This document shows, piece after piece, positions 19,081 to 29,600 of a DNA stretch of 64,000 nt. Below the pieces are notes generated by a model. It was not told the origin of the DNA. It made no database searches and worked only from the letters and a program-made list of their open reading frames with translations. Source of the DNA: Flammeovirgaceae bacterium UBA4465 (GTDB lineage: Bacteria > Bacteroidota > Bacteroidia > Cytophagales > Cyclobacteriaceae); assembly GCA_905182375.1 (NCBI GenBank), contig CAJJBF010000009.1, positions 293,984 to 357,983 on the forward strand, written 5' to 3'. The number at the start of each line of letters is the position of its first letter. Position 1 is the stretch's first letter. The position numbers and the translations under genes are program-made.

Positions 19081-21489
19081 ATGAAAACATTATACCCCTA
19101 TTTTTTACTCCTCTTTGGCTGCTTATTGTGGTCCTGCGCATCTCCAACTGAAAAAACAGAAAAAATAAATATTCCTGGACTTAAGGCTCCCGTTGAAATC
19201 CTCAGGGATCAATGGGGCATTAATCATATCTATGCAGAAAATCAAGAAGACTTATTTTTTGCCCAAGGTTATGCCGCAGCTAAAGACCGGCTCTTTCAAT
19301 TTGAAATTTGGAGAAGGCAAGCTACCGGTACCGTAGCTGAAATGCTTGGGTCAAGAGCATTAAAGAGAGATATTGGCACGCGTTTGTTTAAATACAGAGG
19401 TGATATGCAGGACGAAATGAATTATTATCATGAAGATGGCGTAGCGATCATCGAAGCTTATACCCATGGCGTAAATGCTTATATAGATGAAGTTTTAAAA
19501 CAGCCTGAAGAACTACCCATAGAATTTAAATTGCTGGGCCTAGTCCCCCAAAAATGGACTCCCGAGGTGGTTATCTCTCGACATCAAGGTTTACTAGGAA
19601 ATATAGATCAAGAACTAAATATCGGTCGTGCCGTTGCTACCATAGGACCCGACGCGGTTAAAAACCTCATGTGGTTCCATCCAAGAGACCCCAATATCAC
19701 CCTTGATCCAAGTATTACGGAGGAAGTGCTCGCCTTAGATATTTTGGAACTCTATCAAGCTTATCGAAAGGGAATTGAATTTGAGTCAGCAGATTTGCTC
19801 CCGCAATATGTGGGTGAAATAAGTTTATTAGAGGTTTCAAAAACAGAAACTATTCCAGATGATTCACATGCCATAGGTAGTAATAACTGGGTGATGAGTG
19901 GTAGTAAAATGAAAGATGGGAATACCTATATGGCCAATGATCCGCACCGAAAAGTTGCCGTACCCTCCCTTCGCTATATGGTCCACTTAAGCGCCCCTGG
20001 TTGGGATGTGATAGGAGGTGGCGAACCTGAAATACCCGGCATATCAATCGGTCATAATACTTTTGGCGCTTGGGGGTTGACGGTTTATAGCACTGATGGC
20101 GAAGATTTGTATATCTATGATATTAATCCAGAGAATCATCGGCAATACCGACATAATAATGAATGGGTCGATATGCACTCAATTACTGAAACCATCCATA
20201 TAAAGGATCAAGCCGATGTGCCGGTTCAGCTTAATTATAGCCTCCATGGCCCGATTACCTTAATCGATACCATAGGTTTGAAAGCTTATGCTGTCAAATG
20301 TGCCTGGCTTGAACCGGGAGGAGCCCCTTATTTAGCCAGTTTAAGAATGGATCAGGCCAAAAGTTGGGAAGAATTTCGAGCCGCATGCAATTACAGTCAT
20401 ATTCCGGGTGAAAACATGATCTGGGCAGATAAAAAAGGTAATATTGGATGGCAAGCAGTAGGCATTGCCCCCATAAGAAATAACTTCAGTGGCCTAGTAC
20501 CTGTACCTGGGAATGGAACCTATGAATGGGAGGGTTATCTGCCCATCATCAAAAAGCCCAATACCTTAAACCCTGCAAAAGGATTTATCGCTACCGCGAA
20601 TCAAAATGTGACTCCAGAAAATTATACTCACTGGAATGCTGTTGGTTATACCTGGTCAGACCCTTTTCGCGGCAATCGCATCGATGAGGTTCTTTCCCCC
20701 CATGATTCATTGACTCTAGAAGATCTGACATCTCTTCAAGTTGATTACCTCTCGCTTCCCGCCAGAGCCCTCACTCCCATGCTATTAAAAATACCTTTCC
20801 AGGGACGAGATAATAAAGCAAAATCTATGTTAGAAGATTGGGATTACCGACTGGATCCCCATTCGATTGAAGCAGCCATATATACCGCATTTGAAAGGGA
20901 ACTTGAACGACTCGCACATGAACAATTGGTTCCCACAGAAGTCCAATCCTTCATCATAAGAATTAATCTAACCAAACTTATTGGTTGGCTCAGTGAACCG
21001 ACCTCAGAAATCTTTGGTTCAACTCCAGAGAAAACCCGTACAGCATTACTTACCCAGGCATTCCAACGAGGTGTTGAAAGCCTTACTCAAAAATTAGGTC
21101 CAGACATGAACCAGTGGCAATATGGGCAAGCAAAATTAAAGCATACCTATCTTAAGCATGCCTTGGGTAAATGGGTAGATGAGAAAACTCAAAAACTACT
21201 TAATTTAGGTCCGCTCTCAAGGGGTGGAAATGCCTATACTGTCGGTTCCACGGGGTCTGATTATCAACAGAGAAGTGGCGCCTCATTTAGGATGATCATC
21301 AATACAGGAGATTGGGACGCAGCCATTGCCACAAATGGTCCCGGTCAGTCAGGAAATCCAGCGAGTCCATTCTATAACAATTTATTTGAACCTTGGTCCC
21401 AAGATCGGTACTTCCCTGTCTATTTTGACCGGTCCAAAATAGAAGCGGTAACCGTTCACACGAATATGCTCATGCCAAGCCCTAAATAA
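19081..21489 (+). CDS. Penicillin acylase family lipoprotein (Ntn hydrolase)
   Basis: 802 residues. The lipoprotein signal ends at LLWSCAS, and the alpha-chain region is PVEILRDQWGINHIYAENQEDLFFAQGYAAAKDRLFQ. The autocatalytic cleavage and nucleophile site is the serine in AIGSNNWVMSG (Ser267), which becomes the N-terminal nucleophile of the beta chain. The beta chain includes NDPHRKVAVPSLRYMVHLS. Family members hydrolyse N-acyl amides such as beta-lactam side chains or acyl-homoserine lactones. Which of these applies cannot be told. The protein should act on the periplasmic face or surface. Confidence 0.94.
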   Translation: MKTLYPYFLLLFGCLLWSCASPTEKTEKINIPGLKAPVEILRDQWGINHIYAENQEDLFFAQGYAAAKDRLFQFEIWRRQATGTVAEMLGSRALKRDIGTRLFKYRGDMQDEMNYYHEDGVAIIEAYTHGVNAYIDEVLKQPEELPIEFKLLGLVPQKWTPEVVISRHQGLLGNIDQELNIGRAVATIGPDAVKNLMWFHPRDPNITLDPSITEEVLALDILELYQAYRKGIEFESADLLPQYVGEISLLEVSKTETIPDDSHAIGSNNWVMSGSKMKDGNTYMANDPHRKVAVPSLRYMVHLSAPGWDVIGGGEPEIPGISIGHNTFGAWGLTVYSTDGEDLYIYDINPENHRQYRHNNEWVDMHSITETIHIKDQADVPVQLNYSLHGPITLIDTIGLKAYAVKCAWLEPGGAPYLASLRMDQAKSWEEFRAACNYSHIPGENMIWADKKGNIGWQAVGIAPIRNNFSGLVPVPGNGTYEWEGYLPIIKKPNTLNPAKGFIATANQNVTPENYTHWNAVGYTWSDPFRGNRIDEVLSPHDSLTLEDLTSLQVDYLSLPARALTPMLLKIPFQGRDNKAKSMLEDWDYRLDPHSIEAAIYTAFERELERLAHEQLVPTEVQSFIIRINLTKLIGWLSEPTSEIFGSTPEKTRTALLTQAFQRGVESLTQKLGPDMNQWQYGQAKLKHTYLKHALGKWVDEKTQKLLNLGPLSRGGNAYTVGSTGSDYQQRSGASFRMIINTGDWDAAIATNGPGQSGNPASPFYNNLFEPWSQDRYFPVYFDRSKIEAVTVHTNMLMPSPK

Positions 21490-21509
21490 TTCTTCTAACT
21501 GCCCAGATG

Positions 21510-21950
21510 CTAAGAATAAATGCGAAGAAGGGTTCCTGATAAAGAAGTTTTATAAACCAAAATTCCTTTGGATCCGTTGCTGTTCAATCCTTTTCCCTCT
21601 AGATCAAAAATAGCCCCATGCTGGGTACAATAAAAATCATTATTTAATGGTCTGAAGGTGACATTTTCTGCTCCTTGATGACTACAAATTTGAGTGACCG
21701 CTACAAAAGTCCCTTCGGAAACGGCAGCAATAACTACCTTATTTATACGCACATACCCCCCTACAGTATTCAAAGCATCATAAGCCGATTCATCTAAATC
21801 CAAAGTAAAATCTACTTCCCCACTTATATAATCATCGTCATCGTTGCAACTTATTAAGCCTCCTAAGCAATAGGTAGCCATAATCGCTCCGGTACCTAAA
21901 CCTAATTTTGATAAAAACTGCTTCCGATTGATCCCTTCTTGTGTCTTCAT
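21510..21950 (-). CDS. Rieske [2Fe-2S] lipoprotein
   Basis: 146 residues. The N-terminus NRKQFLSKLGLGTGAIMA looks like a Tat-type leader without a strict RR, ending at LISCND (possible lipid Cys35). The cluster ligands are complete: Cys89-x-His91 (CSHQG) and Cys108-x-x-His111 (CTQHG). It is a single-domain electron-transfer protein on the outer face of the membrane. It is the last gene of a leftward run (lipoprotein 23990, DUF5777, YceI, Rieske) with gaps of 60, 7 and 23 bp, so its redox partner may be linked to that operon. Confidence 0.92.
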   Translation of the reverse strand: MKTQEGINRKQFLSKLGLGTGAIMATYCLGGLISCNDDDDYISGEVDFTLDLDESAYDALNTVGGYVRINKVVIAAVSEGTFVAVTQICSHQGAENVTFRPLNNDFYCTQHGAIFDLEGKGLNSNGSKGILVYKTSLSGTLLRIYS

Positions 21951-21973
21951 GAAATGGCTTTAATAAAGAATAA

Positions 21974-22531
21974 TTACGGCTTAAGTTCAGTTAAATGAAT
22001 TTCAATATCCACAGCTATGATTTCTGCGATTTTTTGAAATAATAAAGAAGGTATTTCAATATCATGATCTTCCAAGGCCACATCAAATTTTCCTTGCACC
22101 TTAATCCCTTTTTTCTCATCTGATATATCGATCACTATCGTTCGCTCCTGTGCAATGCCATGAATCATCAGTTCTCCCTGTGCCTCAAAAGTCGTATTTG
22201 CTATATTTCCCATTTCGAATGTACGATCTAATTTCCCCTTAAATGTTGCTGTAGGAAATTTCTCCGACTCTAAATAATTTTCATTGAAATGCTCTTGCAT
22301 CAGTTGATTTGGGAATTCAAAAGAGGTGATGGGTATTCTTAAAACGAAAGCTCCATCTACCAAATTTAAAATAGCCTGACTCGCCGTATTCACCGCCGCA
22401 ATATCTTCTAACAATCCGTCAGAAAAAAAACTAATGGTAGAGCTCTTAATGCCTATTTTCTGGGCTTCAAGGCTGTAATTGGCAAAAGTGAATAATATAA
22501 TGAGCAGATAAAGGCTACCTATTTTTTTCAT
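21974..22531 (-). CDS. YceI-like family periplasmic protein
   Basis: 185 residues from the ATG at 22529-22531. An open frame extends further upstream to 22609, but only this internal start gives a proper signal peptide (MKKIGSLYLLIILFTFANYS) and leaves 7 bp after the DUF5777 stop. The lipocalin-like YceI fold is supported by ESEKFPTATFKGKL, FEAQGELMIHGIAQERTI and the alternating beta pattern. YceI proteins bind isoprenoid-type lipids, often in respiratory contexts, which fits the Rieske neighbour. The ligand is unknown. Confidence 0.88.
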   Translation of the reverse strand: MKKIGSLYLLIILFTFANYSLEAQKIGIKSSTISFFSDGLLEDIAAVNTASQAILNLVDGAFVLRIPITSFEFPNQLMQEHFNENYLESEKFPTATFKGKLDRTFEMGNIANTTFEAQGELMIHGIAQERTIVIDISDEKKGIKVQGKFDVALEDHDIEIPSLLFQKIAEIIAVDIEIHLTELKP

Positions 22532-22538
22532 ATTAAAT

Positions 22539-23435
22539 CTAGTGTTTAAGTACAAATTCCCGAGTAATATTAAATCCAAAATGAATGCCTCCTTCTGACC
22601 ACCGATCATTGGTTTGCGCTAAGAATCCCATTTCGAACATCGGTAACGAATTGGTAAATTGCAGCTGAAAAACATGCCCACCTGTCTCAATGTCAACACC
22701 TACTGAAAAGCTATCATAGAAGTCATTGATATTGGCCGCATCATCATTCAACTGAATTCTGTAACCATATTCGGCATTAATTGATACCCTTTTCGAAACT
22801 TTCATCCTTCCTCCTGCTGCTAAAACTGGAATATCTGATTGATCTGATGCTGAACTTACTAAATTGAAGTGAACCCAACTCGGAACCACCTCTAGAGATA
22901 AGCGACTAGTAAATTTTCTCGCCAAGACGAGTTGATGAACATAAGAAAGCCTTGATCGGAAGTAATTATCTCTACCTGGATCCGAGAAGCGGAGAGATTT
23001 TATTGCAATGGAACTAATAGCTACGACACTGATTGGAAAACCATTTTTCTTTTGTTTAGTTACAGAATACTTGAAGAACCCATCATATATTTTTTTGTAT
23101 GAATTTCTACCAAACCCTATCGCCAATTTGTCACTCACGCCATAATCTAAACCGATTCTTATGGTCGCTTGATCTATACCCCATAATGTGTAAGCACCAC
23201 CATCAATACGTCCAAATCTGTGTGATATTCGCATTTCAAGGTTTCCTGCCGCCACACGTTCAACCGTATGTAAATTAATGATTTTTCCAGACTTAAATGT
23301 TGCGATAACTTCCTGCGGCGGAAGGGGATCGAGTTCATTTAATAATGCATCCAAATCTTCCTGAGACCACCCAAGATTAAATGATATACTCCCAAGAAAA
23401 AAAATAAAAATTCTAATTGTTGTTCTGTAAATCAT
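22539..23435 (-). CDS. DUF5777 beta-barrel protein
   Basis: 298 residues with a signal peptide (IYRTTIRIFIFFLGSISF, then SQ). After a short acidic linker come alternating hydrophobic strands and aromatic girdle residues typical of an outer-membrane beta barrel. The sequence agrees with DUF5777, for example NLEMRISHRFGRIDGGAY, TIRIGLDYGVSDKLAIGFG and the terminal GGIHFGFNITREFVLKH. The family function is undescribed. Placement between a lipoprotein and YceI/Rieske genes suggests an envelope redox or lipid-handling operon. Confidence 0.85.
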   Translation of the reverse strand: MIYRTTIRIFIFFLGSISFNLGWSQEDLDALLNELDPLPPQEVIATFKSGKIINLHTVERVAAGNLEMRISHRFGRIDGGAYTLWGIDQATIRIGLDYGVSDKLAIGFGRNSYKKIYDGFFKYSVTKQKKNGFPISVVAISSIAIKSLRFSDPGRDNYFRSRLSYVHQLVLARKFTSRLSLEVVPSWVHFNLVSSASDQSDIPVLAAGGRMKVSKRVSINAEYGYRIQLNDDAANINDFYDSFSVGVDIETGGHVFQLQFTNSLPMFEMGFLAQTNDRWSEGGIHFGFNITREFVLKH

Positions 23436-23495
23436 TTTCTATCCACATTTAACTGATTGACCTGTCATATATCTATCATCATCTATATATTTATA

Positions 23496-23990
23496 CTATG
23501 GTGTTGAAGTTCTCTGATAACTAAACCCACCCGATTGATTGCTAGACCATGATATTATCTTAATTGATAAATAAATATTATCAGCAATCAGATGGACAAC
23601 ATAAGTTTTCCCCACTGAATCTTTAGGTTTCACCGTTACTGCACGAAAAGTAGTATACTTTAAGGAAGCATAATCATTAATGACTCCTTCAGCCCACTCA
23701 GTCCCAAGTGGGCTGACATCTTTATTTGGAGCATTCTCCACAACAGCATTATAAATTTGACCTCCCGATACTCCACGCGTGATCCATACATTATCGGTAA
23801 TTCTATCTTGGTTCTCTACTAATGACTCATCTACATTGTCTAGTTTAGTAAAGGTGATTAAATTTTCACTCCAAACTTGTTCCTCTAGTTTTCTATATAA
23901 ATCTTCTTCGTTCTCATAGTAGCATGACGATGCCAAAAGAAAAATGATTATCAAGTAAATATGATCTAAATATGATTTTATGTTTGCCAT
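23496..23990 (-). CDS. Hypothetical lipoprotein
   Basis: 164 residues. The signal is IYLIIIFLLASSCYY with lipobox LASSC, so it is a lipoprotein. The mature part shows no family I recognise. It reads as mostly beta, ending SNQSGGFSYQRTS. It is first in the leftward run with DUF5777, YceI and Rieske genes, 60 bp upstream of DUF5777. It may be an accessory subunit of that envelope system. Confidence 0.75.
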   Translation of the reverse strand: MANIKSYLDHIYLIIIFLLASSCYYENEEDLYRKLEEQVWSENLITFTKLDNVDESLVENQDRITDNVWITRGVSGGQIYNAVVENAPNKDVSPLGTEWAEGVINDYASLKYTTFRAVTVKPKDSVGKTYVVHLIADNIYLSIKIISWSSNQSGGFSYQRTSTP

Positions 23991-24383
23991 TATATCGCTA
24001 AAATAAACACTTATATTATAAGATTTTATGTGCTCTGAGAATATATAACAGTTCCTTTATCAAAAAAAGTTCTGCGCTCGTCAAACTATTTTAGGGTGGG
24101 AATCGCCTTTTTGCGTGATCTTTTCCAAAGTTTTTAGTTACTTATAATGAACCTTCAATTACTTAAGCCTTGCCAAGGCTGTGAGTTATTAAATAAAAAA
24201 AATTATAAATTTTCTCAATACGAATTAGACTAATACAGTGATAAAATGTAGCGCGTACATTTAATTTTATGAAAAATCTGATTAATAGACTTAACCATGT
24301 CAAGAGTCTGATTTGTAAAAAATATAGCCATCTATCGATATTTGATTAACATCCCTTAATCTATTCGAAAATTTCTATCGTTT
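23991..24383. other. Intergenic region without recognisable genes
   Basis: 393 bp, AT-rich, between two leftward genes. It should contain the promoter of the lipoprotein/DUF5777/YceI/Rieske operon. I could not pick a convincing element pair and saw no repeat. Confidence 0.4.
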
Positions 24384-25355
24384 TTAATTACTTTTTTCAA
24401 AATAATGTGATGTTCGTAACCTTGCATTATCTCTGATGTCTTCCCAAAAAAGATTCACATCACCCCTGTGGAAATTTGTTGATTTTCTGCCTAAAAAACC
24501 CAACGGAAATTTAATCCTATCTATATAAATCGCACCATCTATCAAATGCGTCTTAAAGGCATGCCGATAAACCTTGTTATTGGTAAATAGAAACCCTTTA
24601 TGATCCTTCTTCGCTCCAACTAATGACAAATCCCAAGTAATTGGATTAATGACTGCCCTGCCCTGATACCACTTTTGATATATCTCAGTTTGATATTCTT
24701 TTTTAAGAGTATTCCAGGTTAAAAAGCCCCCTGTCTGATGGGGCTCGATCATCAAAGAAATATTTTTAAATGAATCTTTATCAATACCTATACCCGGAAG
24801 GTATGCCGCGATCAGTTTTTCTTGTAAGGGTTTCTCATCAAAAAAATCTTTCAGTAGCATTTTCAAATGAAAAGATCCTTGACTATGTCCTGCCAATATA
24901 ATGGCATTACCTTTATTGTAGTGTTTCAAATAAAACTGAAAAGACGCCTTAACATCTTCATATGCCATTCTCAAGGCTAGTTCCCCACCGACTTCCAAAT
25001 TATTGAAGGATCTCAAATGAGCCTGTCGATAAAATGGCACATATACTTTTCCTAACTCGGCCCATGCAGAGGTTTGATATTTAACCACATAATTAATCAC
25101 GCCTTCTGTATGACGTGGATCTTCGATATCATAATTCCATCGAAAATCATTTGGATCCGTCAATAACGTTGGATAGACATAAAAAATATCTACATTTTTG
25201 AAGGGTGCTGCTTTAATAAAGGGCGCCCAAAGCTTTAGCGTATCACTGGGCAACTCTGCCCAATTTCCCTCATTTTCATAATCCAAAGCCCTATTTAATT
25301 GCCCAAAGGAACATTGAACAAACATTGAACCTATCAAAACTAGAATAAATCTCAT
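24384..25355 (-). CDS. DUF3089 alpha/beta-hydrolase-like protein
   Basis: 323 residues with a signal peptide ending near CSFGQ. DUF3089 signatures are VDIFYVYPTLLTDPNDFRWN, RQAHLRSF and the nucleophile elbow AGHSQGSFHLKMLL. The fold is a lipase-like alpha/beta hydrolase exported to the periplasm. The substrate is unknown. It is a single gene, leftward, with over 100 bp on each side. Confidence 0.88.
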   Translation of the reverse strand: MRFILVLIGSMFVQCSFGQLNRALDYENEGNWAELPSDTLKLWAPFIKAAPFKNVDIFYVYPTLLTDPNDFRWNYDIEDPRHTEGVINYVVKYQTSAWAELGKVYVPFYRQAHLRSFNNLEVGGELALRMAYEDVKASFQFYLKHYNKGNAIILAGHSQGSFHLKMLLKDFFDEKPLQEKLIAAYLPGIGIDKDSFKNISLMIEPHQTGGFLTWNTLKKEYQTEIYQKWYQGRAVINPITWDLSLVGAKKDHKGFLFTNNKVYRHAFKTHLIDGAIYIDRIKFPLGFLGRKSTNFHRGDVNLFWEDIRDNARLRTSHYFEKSN

Positions 25356-25489
25356 CTCTATTATTATTTAAGTTTTTTGAACATAATTTTATGGAAAAGT
25401 AAAAAGATAAAACTCGTTATTCTAAACAGAAAAATGATAAAACACATCATTAATACCATGCCAATGCTAAGAGTATTTGAATTTTATAG

Positions 25490-26455
25490 TCAAAAATAGG
25501 CCTTAACACTTGCCATCATTTTCTGAAGTTTCATGCTCATTTCATGAGGCATAATGACCGATTGTTTTCTCCCCAAAAGCAAATCTTCGTTCATACTGTA
25601 CGTCTCATAATGGTAGCCAAAAGAATCTCTGAGCCCCTCATAATGATCAATGATATGATCCCCTTCATATAAAAAGCATTCGGATGCCCTCCAGAAATCT
25701 GGTAGGGCAATATAGCCCTTTTCACCGATGATATAAGCCCAATTATTCAACTTAGCTCTAAATGAAGCACACAAATTCGCGAGGGAGCCGTCACCGTACT
25801 CAAAGAGCATCGTTACTTCCGAATCAACTCCTGTTTTGGCTTTTTGCACGACGACCTTAACCTCCTCTGGTAGGGCATCGATCATCAATGCTGGCACTGC
25901 GATGGGATAAATTCCCATATCTAGTAAAACTCCTCCCGCTAAATGAGGATTGTACATGCGGCTCATGGGATCATATTGAGTCGGGTATCCAAAATCAGCT
26001 TTTACTTGTAATATCTTTCCTATTCTGCCAGATTTCACCCATTCTTGGCTTCTGATGATTGCCGGAAGAAAATAAGTCCACATGGCCTCCATTAAATAGC
26101 CCGAACTCGCCTTTGCTATTTGAATGAGTTCAACCAGCTCGCTAGGATTGATAGCTATTGGCTTTTCACACATCACTGCTTTTCCTGCTTGTAATGCGGC
26201 TTTAGCGTTTTCAAAATGAAAATTATGAGGCGTTGCGATATAAACGGCATCTACATCATCATCATCATACAGACTCTGATAGCCTTCATAGGCTTTGGCT
26301 ATACTGTATGTAGCTGCAAAAGCCTGAGCGCGTCCTTTGTCCCGTGAAGCTACGGCGATCAATTCTCCGTTGTCAACCCAGCGAAAATCGCTCGCAAACT
26401 GATGTGCTATGATTCCAGGACCTACAATACCCCATTTTATTTTCTTGTTTATCAT
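25490..26455 (-). CDS. Gfo/Idh/MocA family oxidoreductase (cytoplasmic)
   Basis: 321 residues. The N-terminal Rossmann domain has WGIVGPGIIAHQFASDF and the second motif VASRDKGRAQAFA. The family lysine is in CEKPIAINPSE. There is no Tat or signal sequence, unlike the two relatives at 37.5-43.4 kb, so it works in the cytoplasm. Members oxidise or epimerise sugars, inositols and related compounds with NAD(P). It lacks clear operon partners, with VPS10/BNR protein divergent to the right. Confidence 0.92.
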   Translation of the reverse strand: MINKKIKWGIVGPGIIAHQFASDFRWVDNGELIAVASRDKGRAQAFAATYSIAKAYEGYQSLYDDDDVDAVYIATPHNFHFENAKAALQAGKAVMCEKPIAINPSELVELIQIAKASSGYLMEAMWTYFLPAIIRSQEWVKSGRIGKILQVKADFGYPTQYDPMSRMYNPHLAGGVLLDMGIYPIAVPALMIDALPEEVKVVVQKAKTGVDSEVTMLFEYGDGSLANLCASFRAKLNNWAYIIGEKGYIALPDFWRASECFLYEGDHIIDHYEGLRDSFGYHYETYSMNEDLLLGRKQSVIMPHEMSMKLQKMMASVKAYF

Positions 26456-26605
26456 CTCTTCCGATAAAGTAACTTATAATTTGCTCAAATTAAATTAAAT
26501 TAGAGATTATATGTATGTTGAATCTTGATTGAGATTACTCTTGCTTAATGAGACAAGTACTCTGTCTAACTTCCGCATGCTTTGATCCATTTAAAAGAGA
26601 AGATT

Positions 26606-29600
26606 ATGAAATTTTTTAACTCCGTTATATTTTCATTTTTAATTACCTTCCAAGTATTTTCTCAAGCGCTAGATCCTAAAGTATTTGAATCCACTCAATT
26701 TCGATTCATCGGACCAGAAGGAAACAGAGCCATTGCAATTGCCGGAGAACCTGGTAATCCTATGGTTTCCTACATTGGCGCTGCCTCTGGCGGCTTATGG
26801 AAAACCCAGGATGGTGGAGTCAAGTGGGCTCCCATGACTGATTCACTCAACGTTTCCTCTATTGGGTCGATTGCTATTGCCCCTTCTGACCCAAATCAGG
26901 TTTGGATAGGTACCGGTGAAACCTTTGTGATCCGACCTGCCCATGCCATGGGGGATGGTGTTTACCGTTCGATCAATGCAGGTAAAAGTTGGCAACATAT
27001 GGGTCTTGAAAAAACAGGAAGAATTGGTAGAGTTATCGTACATCCCGACCGTCCTGAAATTATTTATGTTGCAGCACTTGGTCACACCTATGGCCCGCAA
27101 AAAGAACGCGGGGTATATAGATCCACAAATGGTGGTAAAGACTGGGAACAAATTCTCTTCATTGATCAAGGTACGGGTGCTGCCGATTTAGCCATTGATC
27201 CTAAAGATCCAAACACCTTATATGCTGCCATGTGGTCCGTTAATATCAACACTTGGGGTCTCAACAGTGGGGGTCCAGGTGGGGGGATCTACAAAAGTAC
27301 TGATGGCGGAGATTCTTGGGTAGCCCTCGCCACTCAGGGATTACCCGGAGGTAAAAATCGTCCAGTAGGAAAAACGGCAATTGCAGTGTCCCATAGTAAT
27401 CCAAATACTGTTTATGCCCTTTTTGAAATAGACAGCCCCGAGTTGTGGCGTTCAGATAATAAAGGGGCTACCTGGCGGCTAATGAATCAAGATCATACCA
27501 TGAATGAGCGTGCCCCTTATTACACTAGAATAGTGGTAGCACCGGATAATCCTGAGGAAATTTATTTTTTAAGCGTAAGATTTAGTAAATCCGAAGATGG
27601 AGGCAAAACATTAATGAAGAACCCACCCCGAGGGGGGGGAGATAATCATGATATGTGGATCGATCCATTGCTTCCAGCAAGAATGATGGTGGCCCATGAT
27701 GGTTGCGCCAGCGTCAGCCTCAATAGAGGAGCCTCTTTCCAACGCGTCGTTTTGCCTATCGCTCAAATGTATCATGTCTCTACAGATGATCAAATTCCTT
27801 ATTATGTCTATGGAAATAGACAAGATGGTTGGTCGTACCGTGGTCCAAGCAATAGTCAACAAGGCTATATTCCCGTGGGCTTGTGGCGTGGAGTAGGTGG
27901 CTGTGAAAGTGGCTTTGCAAAACCTGATCCATTTGATAATAACATTATTTGGTCTGGCTGTTATGATGGGGGTTTAGAGCGTTATGACCTGAAGACCGGA
28001 TATGCACGAGAAGTTCGTGTTTGGCCAGAGGCAGGTTATGGGTGGACGCCTGCTGATCTGAAATACCGATGGCATTGGAATTTTCCCCTCAGTTTTTCAC
28101 CACATATCAAGCATCGGGTTTATGTGGGTAGCCAGTTTGTACACAAAACAGATGATGGTGGCCAAAGCTGGCAAGTCATCAGTCCTGATTTGACCTTAAA
28201 TCGAAAGGACCATCAGCAAAACTCAGGAGGTATTGCTGTCGATAACCTTATGACTTTTGACGGAGCGACCTTATTTGCCATCGAAGAGTCACCGCTTGAA
28301 GCGGGTCTCATTTGGACAGGAAGTAATGATGGACAAATACAACTGAGTCGAAATGGAGGAGCGACCTGGCAAAATATGACTCAAAATATTCCAAACTTAC
28401 CTCCATGGGGTACGGTGAGCAGTATACATCCGTCTAAATATACAAAAGGCACTGCCTACATCGCCATTGATTTACACCAAATGGGCGACTTTGGCACCTA
28501 TCTCTATAAGACTTCTGATTATGGTACGCATTGGGAATCCATTGTTGGGAATGTCCCTCAATCCGTACACAGCTTTGCACATGTATTGAAAGAAGATCCA
28601 AAAAAGGAAGGTATGCTCTATTTAGGACTAGACAATAGTCTACTCATAAGTATTGATGATGGTTTACATTGGATGCCCCTAAAAAACAATCTGCCCCCTG
28701 CCCCCATTTATTGGCTCGAAGTTCAGGAAAATTTTGATGACTTGGTTGTGAGCACCTATGGGCGTGGGTATTATATATTGGATGATCTCTCTGCTCTTCG
28801 CCAATTTAATCCAGATTTAAAGGAGTCTCCACAAGTATTTGATCCCCGAAAGAGCTACCGTCTGAACAATAAAGAGAGTATTAAAACCGATGGTTACAGC
28901 TTTAATTCTGGACAAAACCCTGCTTACGGAACTCCGATCAATTATTATCTCCCAGATACCCCCACCGAAAAGGTTTTGATCGAGATCAGAGATGGAAAAA
29001 ATCAAATCATTCGAACTTTAAAAGGATCAAATGAAACTGGAGTAAATCGGATCATATGGGATTTGAGATACGAGCCAACCTACAGACCCCAACTACGTAC
29101 CCTTCCCTCCGGCAGGCCTTGGGTACAGCTCAACGGCGAAGGTTGGAGGCCCCTGGTTACGTGGGATTTAGACTTATGGAGTGGTCAATATGGCCCGAGG
29201 GTAGTCCCTGGTAAGTACACCGCGGTAATTACCATCGATGATGCCTCCTTTGAGAAAGATTTGGTCGTATTGAAAGATCCGCTGGCAAGGGGCTCCTTGG
29301 CAGATGTAGAAGCGCAGGTACAATTCTCCCTAGCCTTGAGGGAGGCGATGAATTTAGCCGTTACGATGATCAATAAAATTGAATTTATTAGGAGTGAGTT
29401 ATTGCTTCTTAAAACTTCACTTAAAAAGAAATCTGACCTCAAACAAGTAGATCAATTGACGGGTATCGCAACCCAAATTGCAGGTTCACTTTACGATATC
29501 CACCTCACCGGAGCACGAGAAGATGCCTTTAGATCTCCAATGAAATTGTATGGCCGCTTGAGCGCCTTGGCAAGTGAAATTAACTCCAGTGGCATTGATT

